This document shows positions 8,498 through 17,849 of a stretch of DNA of 64,000 nt, in pieces. The DNA lies in the NCBI GenBank assembly GCA_029027265.1, contig CP093061.1, positions 248,001 through 312,000 on the forward strand. The letters run 5' to 3'. Numbering within the stretch: position 1 is the first letter of the stretch; the number at the start of each line of letters is the position of its first letter. The position numbers and the translations under genes are program-made. The notes beneath the pieces were generated by a model. That model was not told where the DNA came from, ran no database searches, and worked only from the letters and a program-made list of their open reading frames with translations. Source of the stretch: Sulfurospirillum_A sp029027265. GTDB taxonomy: Bacteria; Campylobacterota; Campylobacteria; Campylobacterales; Sulfurospirillaceae.

Positions 8498-9999
8498 TTG
8501 ACTAAAAAATTCCTTTGTGCCACTTTAGCCGATAATAGAGCTCTAAGAGTTGATGTAGAATCAGCATTTGTAAGGGCATTACCTGGTTTTCTATCGTGGG
8601 TATGACAAATCAATCTATTCAAGAGTCACGTGAGCGCATAAAGTCCGCTCTAGCATATATTAAATACAAATTTCCAGCACAAAAGATAACTGTTAGTATG
8701 GCACCAAGTGATTTAAAAAAAGAGGGAAGTCACTTTGATTTGGGTATTGCACTACTTCTTTATATGCAAAAAGAGAGCTTTACATGTAAAGACTTTTATA
8801 TTTTTGGAGAGTTAGGACTTGATGGCGATGTTCGTTCTACAACTTCTATATTTACTATTTTGCTTTCACTTGCTTCACAAGAAAAATCATTAAAAGTCAT
8901 AGTGCCAAAAAAGATAGTTAAAAAAATAAATCAGATACCAAATATAGAAGCTTTTGGAGTAGAGAGTTTGAGTGAAGCTATAGAGTTTATAAAGAGCGAT
9001 ACTAAGTCTTTACATGTAGAAGATTTTTCTTATAAAAACATGATAGAAATAGAGAATAAAAAGTATTTTTATGAGAAAGATTTTGAGCTTGACTTTTCGG
9101 ATGTAAAAGGGCAAAACAGAGTTAAAAGAGCAATGGTAATAAGCGCAGTTGGTATGCATAATATACTTTTAGAGGGAAGTCCTGGGTGTGGAAAAAGCAT
9201 GAGCATAAAACGCCTTCGTCATATTATGCCTCCTATGAGTATGCAAGAGATGTTACAGTCTAATGCCTATAGTTGTATGAGTGGAGAGGAAGAAGAGTTA
9301 AATGCTAAAAGAGCTTTTAGAAGTCCTCATCATAGTTCCTCTAAACCAAGTATCTTTGGTGGAGGAAGTGCCAAAGCTATGGCAGGAGAGAGTGCTTTAG
9401 CACATAATGGCATACTTTTTTTCGACGAATTTCCTCACTTTTCAAAGAGTGTTTTAGAAGCTCTTCGTGAACCTCTTGAAGATAATCAGATTCTTATTTC
9501 ACGTGTAAATTCAAAAATAAAATATGAAACTAAATTTCTTTTTGCTGCGGCACAAAACCCTTGTCCTTGTGGAAATTTACTTTCATCTTCCAAAGAGTGT
9601 AGATGTAATGAGCTTGAAATAAAACGATATAAGAATAGAGTATCAGAACCTTTGATGGACAGAATAGACATTTATGTACAAATGAGTGAAGATTATGATT
9701 CAAAGAGTCAAATGAGTTCTAGTGAAATGTTTGATGAGGTACTAAAAGCCTTTGTATTTCAAAAAAAACGTGGACAACGTGAACTTAATGCAAAGTTGAG
9801 TGAAAAAAAGTTAGAAGAGGTGTCAAATTTGGATGAAGAAGCAAGAACTATACTAGAAAAAGCCTCAGCACAGTTTGGGTTAAGTCATAGAAGTGTTCAT
9901 AAAATAGAGTCCATAGCAAGAACTATAGCAGATATAGATGAGAGTAAAAAAGTAAAAAAAGAGCACATACTTGAAGCCCTTAGTTTTAGGAGGCGATAA
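8498..9999 (+). pseudogene. comM: ComM/YifB AAA+ ATPase with a one-base deletion in the 5' region
   Basis: A TTG at 8498, behind GAGGA, opens a frame giving KKFLCATLADNRALRVDV and then ALPGF. It runs into a stop just after the T-run at 8587-8590. Adding one T restores ALPGFSIVGMTNQSIQESRERIKSA, the exact ComM N-terminal pattern, in frame with the 8596-9999 ORF. The repaired product is 500 aa, the normal ComM length. The main frame holds Walker A GSPGCGKS (194-201), Walker B LFFDE (275-278) and AAQNPCPCG. ComM is a hexameric branch-migration helicase that extends recombination during natural transformation. If the shift is real, translation would need to start at GTG 8596, losing the N-terminal ChlI fold. 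A sequencing error is equally possible. Confidence 0.85.
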
Positions 10000-11396
10000 T
10001 GCAGAAAATATTTATAGAAGTTAAAAGTTTAGATAAAAGATGTTATGAAAAATTATACTTAAGTGAAGATGTTTTAATGGAACAAGCTTCTATGGCATTA
10101 GCTAACGAAGTAAGAAACAACACAAAAAAAGGTGATAAAGTTCTTTTTGTATGTGGTTGCGGAAACAATGGTGCAGACGGTATAGCAGCAGCTAGAATTT
10201 TAGTTAAAGAGTTAGATGTTAGTGTTTACATCCCTGCAGGTGTCAAATCACAGATGGCGGAGCTTCAGCTAAAAAGGCTTCGAGCTTTACATGTAAAGGT
10301 TGTTACTAGCGTTATAGATGTTGATTTATATGTTGATGCTCTGTTTGGTTCTGGACTTGTGAGAGATTTGAGTGAAAATATGTCTTTGATAATTGAGCAA
10401 ATAAACTCTAAACAGGCTATTAAAATAGCCTGTGATGTTCCTACGGGTATTGATTATGAAGGAAAAGTAAAATCAGTCTGTTTTGAAGCCGATATTACAG
10501 TTACTATGGGAGCTTTAAAAGAATCCCTTTTTAGTGACGCTGCAAAAGATTTTGTAGGTGAGATAAAAGTAGCAAATTTAGGCGTAAGTAGAGAGAATTA
10601 TGAAACTAAGCAAAGTAGCTTTCTTCTTGAAAAGTCTGATTTAAAGTTACCGCATAGAAATAAAAAATCAGTTAACAAAGGTAATTTTGGACATGTCGTT
10701 GTTATAAGTGGACATAAAGAGGGAGCGAGTCGTCTTAGTGCTATATCTGCTTTTAACTTTGGAGCGGGACTAGTCTCGCTTACTGGAAAAAATAGAAATA
10801 ATATACCACTTAGCATTATGAGTTGTGAAACTTTACCTGAAAAATTCAGCGTTGTAGCTGCTGGTATGGGACTGGGTAATATCTATGGAGATGCAAAATT
10901 ACGGGATTTTTTGCTTTTACATGTAAAGCCTTTAGTGTTAGATGCAGATCTATTACATAACAAAATAATAAAAGAGGTTTTACAAAGTAAAGATGAGGTG
11001 ATATTAACTCCTCATCCAAAAGAATTTGCTTCATTATTAAAAATTTTGGGCATCGCTGATATAAGTACAATAGATGTTCAATTAAAAAGATTTCAATGGG
11101 CAAGAGAGTTTTCTAAAGCATTTCCAAAAGCAGTATTGGTTTTAAAAGGATCTAACACAATCATAACTCAAGGCGATAAGCTGTATGTAAATTCCCTTGG
11201 TTCTGCAAAATTAGCAAAAGGGGGTAGTGGTGATGTTTTAGCAGGTATGATAGCCTCTTTAGTAGCACAAAACTACTCAGCCCTTGATGCAGCTTTAAGT
11301 GCATCCTTAGCTCATGTGCTAGTGGCAGACGAGTGCAAATGTGCAAGTTTTGGTTTGACCCCAGAAGATTTATGTGAAGGTATAAAATGCTTATAA
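9999..11396 (+). CDS. nnr: Bifunctional NAD(P)H-hydrate epimerase / ADP-dependent dehydratase
   Basis: A 465-aa metabolite-repair enzyme. The N-terminal YjeF_N epimerase domain (about 1-210) has the signature CGCGNNGADG (52-61). The C-terminal ribokinase-like dehydratase domain has KGSNTIIT and KGGSGDVLAGMIASL near residue 406, the nucleotide-binding/catalytic loop. Together they restore NAD(P)H from its hydrated R/S forms. Start overlaps the comM stop (taATG); the end overlaps purN by 10 nt, so this is a tight operon. Two TACATGTA copies fall in the coding sequence. Confidence 0.93.
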   Translation: MQKIFIEVKSLDKRCYEKLYLSEDVLMEQASMALANEVRNNTKKGDKVLFVCGCGNNGADGIAAARILVKELDVSVYIPAGVKSQMAELQLKRLRALHVKVVTSVIDVDLYVDALFGSGLVRDLSENMSLIIEQINSKQAIKIACDVPTGIDYEGKVKSVCFEADITVTMGALKESLFSDAAKDFVGEIKVANLGVSRENYETKQSSFLLEKSDLKLPHRNKKSVNKGNFGHVVVISGHKEGASRLSAISAFNFGAGLVSLTGKNRNNIPLSIMSCETLPEKFSVVAAGMGLGNIYGDAKLRDFLLLHVKPLVLDADLLHNKIIKEVLQSKDEVILTPHPKEFASLLKILGIADISTIDVQLKRFQWAREFSKAFPKAVLVLKGSNTIITQGDKLYVNSLGSAKLAKGGSGDVLAGMIASLVAQNYSALDAALSASLAHVLVADECKCASFGLTPEDLCEGIKCL

Positions 11397-11965
11397 AAAA
11401 GATAGCAGTTCTTTTTAGTGGTTCAGGTTCAAATTTAGAAAAAATTTTAGAAAATGTGCATGGTAAAAGCTTCTCTACATGTAAGATAGAAATTGTATGT
11501 TTGATTTGTAACAAAAAAGATGCATATGGCATACAAAGAGCAAAAAAATATGGTTTAGAAACAACCATAATAGAACATATGAATTATAAAGATAGAGAGA
11601 GTTTTGACAGAAAAATGGTAGAAGTTATAAAAGCAAGTGGAGCTGAGCTTGTTGTTTTAGCTGGGTTCATGAGAATTTTGACTCCAGAGTTTACACAAAA
11701 TATAAATGCAATAAATTTACATCCATCTTTGTTGCCACTTTTTAAAGGGGCTCATGCAATTGAAGAGAGTTATAGCTCTTGCATGAAAGTAGGAGGCATT
11801 AGTGTTCATTATGTTAATGAAGAACTTGATGCAGGTGAAATTATAGCCCAAGAGTGCTTTAAAAAAGAGAATATGAGCTTAGAAGAATTTGAAGAAAAGA
11901 TACATGCCTTAGAGCATAAACTTTTACCTAAGACAATAATAGATATACTTGACACAAAAATTTAA
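11387..11965 (+). CDS. purN: Phosphoribosylglycinamide formyltransferase 1
   Basis: A 192-aa enzyme that transfers formyl from 10-formyl-THF to GAR in purine synthesis. Motifs are SGSGSN (11-16, phosphate site), INLHPSLLP (Asn 110 and His 112, matching catalytic N106/H108 of the E. coli enzyme) and NEELDAG (Asp 148, matching D144). Length is slightly short but complete. Translationally coupled to nnr. Confidence 0.94.
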   Translation: MLIKKIAVLFSGSGSNLEKILENVHGKSFSTCKIEIVCLICNKKDAYGIQRAKKYGLETTIIEHMNYKDRESFDRKMVEVIKASGAELVVLAGFMRILTPEFTQNINAINLHPSLLPLFKGAHAIEESYSSCMKVGGISVHYVNEELDAGEIIAQECFKKENMSLEEFEEKIHALEHKLLPKTIIDILDTKI

Positions 11966-11976
11966 AGAGGTTAAAA

Positions 11977-12768
11977 ATGAGTAATATTTTAAGAGTAGGC
12001 GATATAGATTTTGATAGTAGACTAATAGTAGGAAGTGGAAAATACCCTGACTTTCAAACGACTAGAGATGCAACATTAGCAAGTGGTTCTAAACTTATAA
12101 CAGTAGCTGTAAGAAGGGTAAATATAACAAATCCTAAAGAAGAAAATCTTATGGATTACTTTAAAGATACTGATATAAAACTTCTTCCAAATAGTGCGGG
12201 TTGTACAACAGCTGAAGATGCTATAACACTTTTTAGAATGGTAAGAGAAGCAACAGGATTAAATCTTATAAAGCTTGAAGTTATCGGCGATACTGCAAAA
12301 ACTCTTTATCCAGATGTAATGGAAACTCTGAAAGCTTGTGAAGTATTAGCTAAAGATGGCTTTAATATTATGACTTATACAAATGATGATCCAATAATGG
12401 CAAAAAGACTTGAAGATGCAGGAAGTAACGCAATAATGCCTCTAGCAGCTCCAATTGGAAGTGGTTTAGGAGTTCAAAACAGATATAACGTTCTTTTTAT
12501 AAAAGAGGCTGTAAAAGTTCCTGTTATTGTTGACGCGGGAATAGGGTGTGCAAGTGACGCTGCAATTGCTATGGAGATAGGTGCTGATGGTGTTTTAACA
12601 AATACAGCAATAGCACAAGCACAAAACCCAATTTTGATGGCAAAAGCGATGAGAGATGCAGTAAATGCAGGAAGAAATAGTTTTTTAGCAGGAAGAATTT
12701 CTAAGAAACCATTTGCAACAGCAAGCTCTCCGACAGAGGGTTTAGTAGAGTTTAGTAGAAAAAATTAA
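11977..12768 (+). CDS. thiG: Thiazole synthase
   Basis: A 263-aa TIM-barrel enzyme that condenses DXP, dehydroglycine/iminoglycine and ThiS thiocarboxylate into the thiazole half of thiamine. Seen are LIVGSGKYPDFQTTRDA (16-32), VAVRRVNI, the Schiff-base lysine in LIKLEVIGD (Lys 99) and the phosphate loops VDAGIG and GADGVLTNTAI. Other thiazole-branch genes (thiS, thiH, thiF) are not adjacent. The thiamine uptake operon lies at 27-31 kb. It is the last gene of the plus-strand run. Confidence 0.95.
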   Translation: MSNILRVGDIDFDSRLIVGSGKYPDFQTTRDATLASGSKLITVAVRRVNITNPKEENLMDYFKDTDIKLLPNSAGCTTAEDAITLFRMVREATGLNLIKLEVIGDTAKTLYPDVMETLKACEVLAKDGFNIMTYTNDDPIMAKRLEDAGSNAIMPLAAPIGSGLGVQNRYNVLFIKEAVKVPVIVDAGIGCASDAAIAMEIGADGVLTNTAIAQAQNPILMAKAMRDAVNAGRNSFLAGRISKKPFATASSPTEGLVEFSRKN

Positions 12769-12786
12769 AAAAAGCCTAAAAATCTC

Positions 12787-12815
12787 TTGACAAAGAGAGT
12801 AAATTTGGGTAGAAT
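12787..12815 (+). promoter_or_regulatory. Sigma70 promoter of the tRNA cluster
   Basis: TTGACA (12787-12792), a 17-bp spacer and TAGAAT (12810-12815) form a near-consensus promoter about 43 bp ahead of tRNA-Pro. Confidence 0.8.
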
Positions 12816-12858
12816 TTCAGCCTTAAACACAGAAGCATATAGTTTTTATGTTGAGGCT

Positions 12859-12936
12859 CGGGGTGTAGCGCAGTCTGGTTAGCGCACCTGGTTTGGGACC
12901 AGGGGGCCGAAGGTTCGAATCCTTTCACCCCGACCA
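12859..12936 (+). tRNA. tRNA-Pro (anticodon TGG)
   Basis: The acceptor CGGGGTG pairs with CACCCCG at 12926-12932; discriminator A and CCA are encoded. The anticodon stem CCTGG/CCAGG encloses TTTGGGA. First of the five-tRNA cluster. Confidence 0.95.
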
Positions 12937-12953
12937 TTTGTTAAAATTAATAT

Positions 12954-13031
12954 GGTAGGTGTAGCTCAGTCGGTTAGAGCGCTTGGTTGTGGTTCAAGAG
13001 GTCGTGGGTTCGATCCCCATCACTTACCCCA
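12954..13031 (+). tRNA. tRNA-His (anticodon GTG)
   Basis: The acceptor GTAGGTG (12955-12961) pairs with CACTTAC with one G-T wobble. The extra 5' G (G-1) and discriminator C are the His identity elements. The loop TTGTGGT carries GTG. CCA is encoded. Confidence 0.95.
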
Positions 13032-13050
13032 TTTTTTTGTGTTTCGGGAT

Positions 13051-13127
13051 GCGCCCGTAGCTCAATTGGATAGAGCAACGGACTTCGGATCCGTAGGTTG
13101 TAGGTTCGACTCCTGTCGGGCGCACCA
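13051..13127 (+). tRNA. tRNA-Arg (anticodon TCG)
   Basis: The acceptor GCGCCCG pairs with CGGGCGC; the anticodon stem ACGGA/TCCGT encloses CTTCGGA. Discriminator A and CCA are encoded. Confidence 0.94.
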
Positions 13128-13138
13128 CCTTTTTTGAT

Positions 13139-13215
<77 letters not shown>

Positions 13216-13327
13216 TTTTATGTCTCAAAACTGATGAACAAAGTACATCAGCTTTTCAGTCACTAAAGCTTCGATTTTATCGAGACTTTACTACCTTTGA
13301 CTGGTTGAGATATCTTTTTATTGTTGT

Positions 13328-13412
13328 GCGGATGTGGTGGAATTGGTAGACACGCCAGACTTAGGATCTGGTGCTTCACGGCGTGAAAGTTCAAGTCTTT
13401 TCATCCGCACCA
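13328..13412 (+). tRNA. tRNA-Leu (anticodon TAG), intact copy at the island edge
   Basis: The acceptor GCGGATG pairs with CATCCGC; the anticodon stem CCAGA/TCTGG encloses CTTAGGA. The long variable arm (GGTGCTTCACGGCGT region) is class II, and CCA is encoded. Its 3' 55 nt recur at 22920-22974, the hallmark of site-specific integration into a tRNA gene. Confidence 0.95.
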
Positions 13413-13545
13413 TACTTTCAATAGGTACTTTCAAAAGAAAAAATTAAAATTAAAATATATTCTATCTTTTAATATCATTCTTATTTTAATTGGATAATAT
13501 TGTATACAAACTTGTACTAAACAAGTAAATTTTACAAGAATAATT

Positions 13546-13970
13546 ATGAAAAAAAGAAATTTAATAGTAAAAACATTAATAATTGCAGGTGCAATTTTCA
13601 TAATCGGCTGCACCGGGAAATATAATCAGGTTGATATCGGGAATAAATTTTTTCAAAGTATGATAAAAATGAAGATGGTTACTTAAGTAAAAAAAAACAT
13701 TTAAAACTTGCTTTGCAAAGATTTAAACGTACTGACGAGAATGCTGATAAAAAAGTTATAAAAGATGAGTTAAAAGAAAACAGATTTGCAAAGAGAATGC
13801 CTCATTTTGTAGATAATTATTTTACAAAAAATGATTTAAATAATAATGGGACTGTAACAAAAGGTGAAATTATAGAACAAACAAAAAACACCATTTTAAA
13901 AATAACAAAGGAAAAAAATGAAAAATATATTTTTTACAATAGCTTTGGCTTTATCACTATTTTCAAGTGA
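13546..13970 (+). pseudogene. EF-hand lipoprotein, frameshifted at a T-run
   Basis: The ATG at 13546 starts a signal peptide ending in a lipobox (IIGC, Cys at about residue 23). This frame stops at 13683. The next frame, open from 13647, reads YDKNEDGYLSKKKHLKLALQ and goes on to 13970. One extra T in the six-T run at 13648-13653 would fuse the two. Three EF-hand-like loops follow: DKNEDGYLS, DENADKKVIKDE and DLNNNGTVTKGE. It is probably a periplasm-facing calcium-binding lipoprotein. The tail overlaps the YceI start by 53 nt, which suggests that its end may also be shifted. Confidence 0.6.
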
Positions 13971-14439
13971 ATATGTAGTAGACAAAGAATATTCAACTAT
14001 TAAGTTTGACGCAAGTAAAATGCTATTTATTGGCGTTAGTGGTGAGTTTTCAAACTTTAGTGGAACAATTACAGTAGATGAACAAAATAAATTATCAAAA
14101 ATAGATGCTGTGGTTTCTATTGATTCAATCAATACAGAAGATCAAGAAAGAGATGATAACTTAAAATCAGATGATTACTTTCATGCTTTGAAATTTCCAA
14201 ATATTGAATTTAGTTCAACTAATATAATTGATGATACTGTAAAAGCAACAGTTACTATCAAGGGAATTACAAAAGAGTTAAGTTTTAAAATAAGTGATAT
14301 AGAAGTATCTTCTAATAATCTAAGCTTTACATTAACTTCAGTAGTTGATAGACAACAGTTTATGTTAAATGGTTCTATGAGTGCTATTATGTCTGATAAC
14401 ATAGATGTAACTGCAAAAATTATTGCAAATAAACAATAG
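13918..14439 (+). CDS. YceI-family periplasmic protein
   Basis: A 173-aa protein with a signal peptide (about 1-17, NIFFTIALALSLFSS) and a YceI lipocalin-like barrel. Conserved elements are VDKEYSTIKFDASKMLFIGVSG, the turn ERDDNLKSDDYFHALKFPNIEF and a KGITKELSF strand. YceI proteins bind isoprenoid or amphipathic lipids in the periplasm, and some are acid/base-stress induced. It sits directly before the efflux operon, 10 bp from the TolC-like gene, so it is likely cotranscribed. Role in efflux is unknown. Confidence 0.85.
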   Translation: MKNIFFTIALALSLFSSEYVVDKEYSTIKFDASKMLFIGVSGEFSNFSGTITVDEQNKLSKIDAVVSIDSINTEDQERDDNLKSDDYFHALKFPNIEFSSTNIIDDTVKATVTIKGITKELSFKISDIEVSSNNLSFTLTSVVDRQQFMLNGSMSAIMSDNIDVTAKIIANKQ

Positions 14440-14448
14440 ATATTAATA

Positions 14449-16746
14449 ATGTATAAAGCTCTTTATTCTTATTTAGTAATTCTAGTTTTAAGTGTTCCTT
14501 TATTTTCTAATGACACTGTAACGGTGGGAGTTGTAAGCGATGGCTACTCTACTAAAACAAGTCAGATAATAAATCTTATTAAAAAAGAGGTTGATATATT
14601 AACCAAAGGGGAATTTATTGTTAAATTTCCTAAGAATAAACAACTTGATGGTGCTTGGAGCAAAGATGGTATAGAATCGTCTTTGAACAAACTTTATAAA
14701 GATTCTGATGTAGACATTGTTATAGCATTGGGCTTTAGTACAGCTGCTATTGCTGTAAAAAGATCAAAGTATACGAAGCCAACATTAGTTGCTACAATCA
14801 TTCACACTAACATATCTAATGCACCCTACAAAGATAAAACATCAGGAAAGCATAATCTTAATTATATAACTATTCAAGCAGATTTAAAAGATGAACTTAA
14901 AACATTTCAAAAAGTTATTTCTTTTAAAAATGTAGCAATTATTAGTGATGCACTTATTGCAGAAGTAATGCCTAATCTTAGAAATGATGCAAAAAATGTC
15001 TCAAAAGAACTAGGCATAAATATTATACCAATTCCCCATAAAGGTAAAAAAAATAGTATAATCTCTAAAATACCAAAAAATGTAGATGCTGTAGTAATTG
15101 GTGCATTACCAAGAATGAGCGAAAATGAGATTACTGAACTTTTAAAAGAACTTACAAAAAAAGGTTTGCCAACATATGCAATGGTTAGTTCTCATCTAGT
15201 TAATCTAGGAGCTTTATCTAGTGCAATGCCTGTTTCAAATTTTAATCAATACAGCAAACGATTTGCTCTAGGTATCCAATCAGTTTTATTAGGTGAAGAT
15301 CTAAAAAATTTAAAAGTATACATCAATAGTAATAGACAACTAACAATAAATATGAAAACTATGGAGTCTTTAAATATTTCTCCATCTTTTGATGTTGTGT
15401 TAGGGGCAAAAAAAATCAATAAATTTAAAGAAAATAATGTTAATGTTTGGGATTTACATAAAATTTCAAAGGAAGCTTTATTGAAAAATTTAACAATAAA
15501 TTCTTCAAAACTAAATATTGATATAGGAACACAACAAGTAAATGAAAAAGAATCAATGCTTTTCCCTCAATTATCTGTAAGCATAAATCATCAAAATCGT
15601 AAAGATACTGGTTCAGATGCACTTGCAAAACAAAATGGCAAAGCATCATTTAGTTTAAATCAAATTTTATATGACCCATCTACTTGGTCAAATTTAGATA
15701 TAGAAAAGTTAGAACAAAAAGTACGTATTTTAGAACATAAACAAACTAAACTTGATGTTTTGGAAGATGTAAATATAGCATTTTTAAATATTTTAAAAGC
15801 AAAAACATCTAAAAGAATGCAAGAAGATAATATGAAACTATCTTTAGAAAATCTAAACTTAGCAAAAAATAAAGCAAAAATTGGTACTACAACAAAATCT
15901 GATATATTTAGATGGGAAAGTGAACTAGCAAATGCACAAGCTGATTTTTTAATTCAAAATGCAGATTTAAAAGAATCGAAAGAGCAGTTAAATCAACTTT
16001 TAAATCGGCCTTTTAATGAAGAATTTCATATTGATTCTAATATTTTAAATAATTCAGAATTAATTATGGGTAATATTAAGTTGTATTCGATGCTTGATGA
16101 CAATACAAAATATGAATATTTAAGTAAAATATTTACAGAGTATGGGTTGAATAGTTCCCCAGAAATAGCAACATATCTTATAAAAATACAAATACAAAGT
16201 CGAACTTTAAGAACAGAAAAATCAAAATATTATACTCCAACACTTAGTTTAAGTGGGGAATATTCAAATACTTATTATGATAGTAGAAGTGATAATTTTT
16301 CACAAGAGGGAGAAGACGATTGGTTAGTGTCATTGAATTTATCATTGCCTTTATATGAAGGTGGAAAAAGAAAACATACAGTGCAACGTGCAAAACTAAC
16401 TCTTCATCAACTACAAGCAGAAATAAAAGATACAAAGCGTAGTATAGAACAAAATATAAGAAATTCTCTACGAGTGGTTCAGGTATCAAAGTTTTCAATA
16501 AAGTTAAAACAAAGAGCACAAAGAGCAGCACAAAAAAATTATGACTTGGTTTATGATGCTTATAGTAATGGTTCAACTGGAATTATTGAGCTTATTGATG
16601 CACAAAATTCAAAAATAATTGCAAAATTAAATGCAGTAAATTCAACATATCAATTTTTTATAGATTTAGTAAAACTACAACGATCTATAGGAAATATTGA
16701 TTTTTTCTTTGATAAAGAAAAAAATTATTTAGAAGGAAAATTATGA
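14449..16746 (+). CDS. TolC-like outer-membrane efflux protein with an N-terminal periplasmic-binding-like domain
   Basis: At 765 aa this is nearly twice the size of a normal TolC. After a signal peptide (about 1-20), residues 23-320 resemble a type I periplasmic-binding fold of the ABC-substrate kind (VTVGVVSDGYSTKTSQIINL, VDIVIALGFSTAAIAVKRS, LVATIIHTN, VDAVVIGALPRMSENE, LPTYAMVSS). Residues from about 340 are an outer-membrane efflux protein with the repeated helical hairpins (DVNIAFLNILKAKTSKRMQ, RSIEQNIRNSLRVVQVSK) and aromatic strands (GEYSNTYYDSR, LSLPLYEGGKR). It forms the exit duct of the RND pump encoded next. The extra domain may sense or load substrate in the periplasm (inference). 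Confidence 0.8.
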   Translation: MYKALYSYLVILVLSVPLFSNDTVTVGVVSDGYSTKTSQIINLIKKEVDILTKGEFIVKFPKNKQLDGAWSKDGIESSLNKLYKDSDVDIVIALGFSTAAIAVKRSKYTKPTLVATIIHTNISNAPYKDKTSGKHNLNYITIQADLKDELKTFQKVISFKNVAIISDALIAEVMPNLRNDAKNVSKELGINIIPIPHKGKKNSIISKIPKNVDAVVIGALPRMSENEITELLKELTKKGLPTYAMVSSHLVNLGALSSAMPVSNFNQYSKRFALGIQSVLLGEDLKNLKVYINSNRQLTINMKTMESLNISPSFDVVLGAKKINKFKENNVNVWDLHKISKEALLKNLTINSSKLNIDIGTQQVNEKESMLFPQLSVSINHQNRKDTGSDALAKQNGKASFSLNQILYDPSTWSNLDIEKLEQKVRILEHKQTKLDVLEDVNIAFLNILKAKTSKRMQEDNMKLSLENLNLAKNKAKIGTTTKSDIFRWESELANAQADFLIQNADLKESKEQLNQLLNRPFNEEFHIDSNILNNSELIMGNIKLYSMLDDNTKYEYLSKIFTEYGLNSSPEIATYLIKIQIQSRTLRTEKSKYYTPTLSLSGEYSNTYYDSRSDNFSQEGEDDWLVSLNLSLPLYEGGKRKHTVQRAKLTLHQLQAEIKDTKRSIEQNIRNSLRVVQVSKFSIKLKQRAQRAAQKNYDLVYDAYSNGSTGIIELIDAQNSKIIAKLNAVNSTYQFFIDLVKLQRSIGNIDFFFDKEKNYLEGKL

Positions 16747-17843
16747 AAACAAAATATTTGATGACTATAATATCAATCATATTAATTGGTTTTACAGGAT
16801 GTGAAAAAAGTAGTTCTGAAACAAAGATAGAAAAAGTACTTCGTCCTGTAAAATATATAACGGTACAAGCTAATAATAAAGGACAGGTACGTACTTTTTC
16901 AGGAATTTCAAAAGCTCAATATGAATCAATGTTGAGTTTTAGAGTAAGTGGTATAATAAAAAATATCAATGTAAAAGTTGGTGATATTTTAAAAAGTAAA
17001 GATTTAATTGCCTCAGTAGATAAGTTGCCATTTAAATTACAAGAGCAAAAAGAAAGAGCATTATTATCCCAGATTCAAGCAGATAGAAGAAATAATGAAT
17101 CAAAATATCAAAGAATAAAAGAATTATATGAAAATAGTAATGCTTCAAAATCAGACTTAGATTCAGCACGAGCCTTAGTTGAATCATCTCGTGCACAAGT
17201 AAATTCACAAAAACATAGTTTAAAATTAGCACAATTAAATTTAGAATATACATCATTAAAAACAAAGAATAATTGTTCTGTGTCCGAAGTACTAAAAGAG
17301 ATTAATGAAAATGTTGCTGCAGGTGAAAGTATTGTTGGTGTTGCTTGTGGAAAAGTTAATGAAGTTAAAATTTCTATTCCGGAAAATTTTATCAACAGTA
17401 TTGAAAAAGGTATGTCCGCAAAGATTAAATTTGACTCCATACCAAATAAGGAATTTAATGCAAAAGTGACGGAATTGAGTGTAAGTTCATCTGCTACAAC
17501 AACATTTCCAGTTATATTGGCAATGAGTGATACAAAAAACTCAAAAATACGTTCAGGTATGGCAGCTGAAGTGACATTTAACTTTCATAATAATGCAGAT
17601 AAAAATAATTTAGCACTTTATCTACCGTCTATTTCAGTAGGACAAGATGTTGACGGACCTTATGTTTTTGTTGTTAAGCCTACTAAAACTGCTCATGAAG
17701 GTCTTATCAAGAAACAGACTGTACGCATAGGTGAATTGACGTCCTTAGGAATTGAAATTCTTGAAGGTGTTCAAAGTGGCGATAAAATAGTCACAGCAGG
17801 AATGACTACCATTCGTGATGGTCTAATTGTTAAAGCGGAGTAG
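16743..17843 (+). CDS. RND efflux periplasmic adaptor (membrane fusion protein)
   Basis: A 366-aa lipoprotein: signal peptide and lipobox GFTGC with Cys 20. The family order is a barrel-sandwich strand (RVSGIIKNINVKVGDILKSK), a coiled-coil hairpin (about 95-155) and a beta-barrel with SIPENFINSIEKG and SGMAAEVTF. It bridges the inner-membrane RND permease and the TolC-like protein. Its ATG overlaps the upstream stop by 4 nt. Length is normal. Confidence 0.93.
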   Translation: MKTKYLMTIISIILIGFTGCEKSSSETKIEKVLRPVKYITVQANNKGQVRTFSGISKAQYESMLSFRVSGIIKNINVKVGDILKSKDLIASVDKLPFKLQEQKERALLSQIQADRRNNESKYQRIKELYENSNASKSDLDSARALVESSRAQVNSQKHSLKLAQLNLEYTSLKTKNNCSVSEVLKEINENVAAGESIVGVACGKVNEVKISIPENFINSIEKGMSAKIKFDSIPNKEFNAKVTELSVSSSATTTFPVILAMSDTKNSKIRSGMAAEVTFNFHNNADKNNLALYLPSISVGQDVDGPYVFVVKPTKTAHEGLIKKQTVRIGELTSLGIEILEGVQSGDKIVTAGMTTIRDGLIVKAE

Positions 17844-17849
17844 AAGATT

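Noticed and set aside
12952..13137. 61-aa open frame on the plus strand
   Set aside because: It lies across tRNA-His and tRNA-Arg; the frame is an accident of tRNA sequence.
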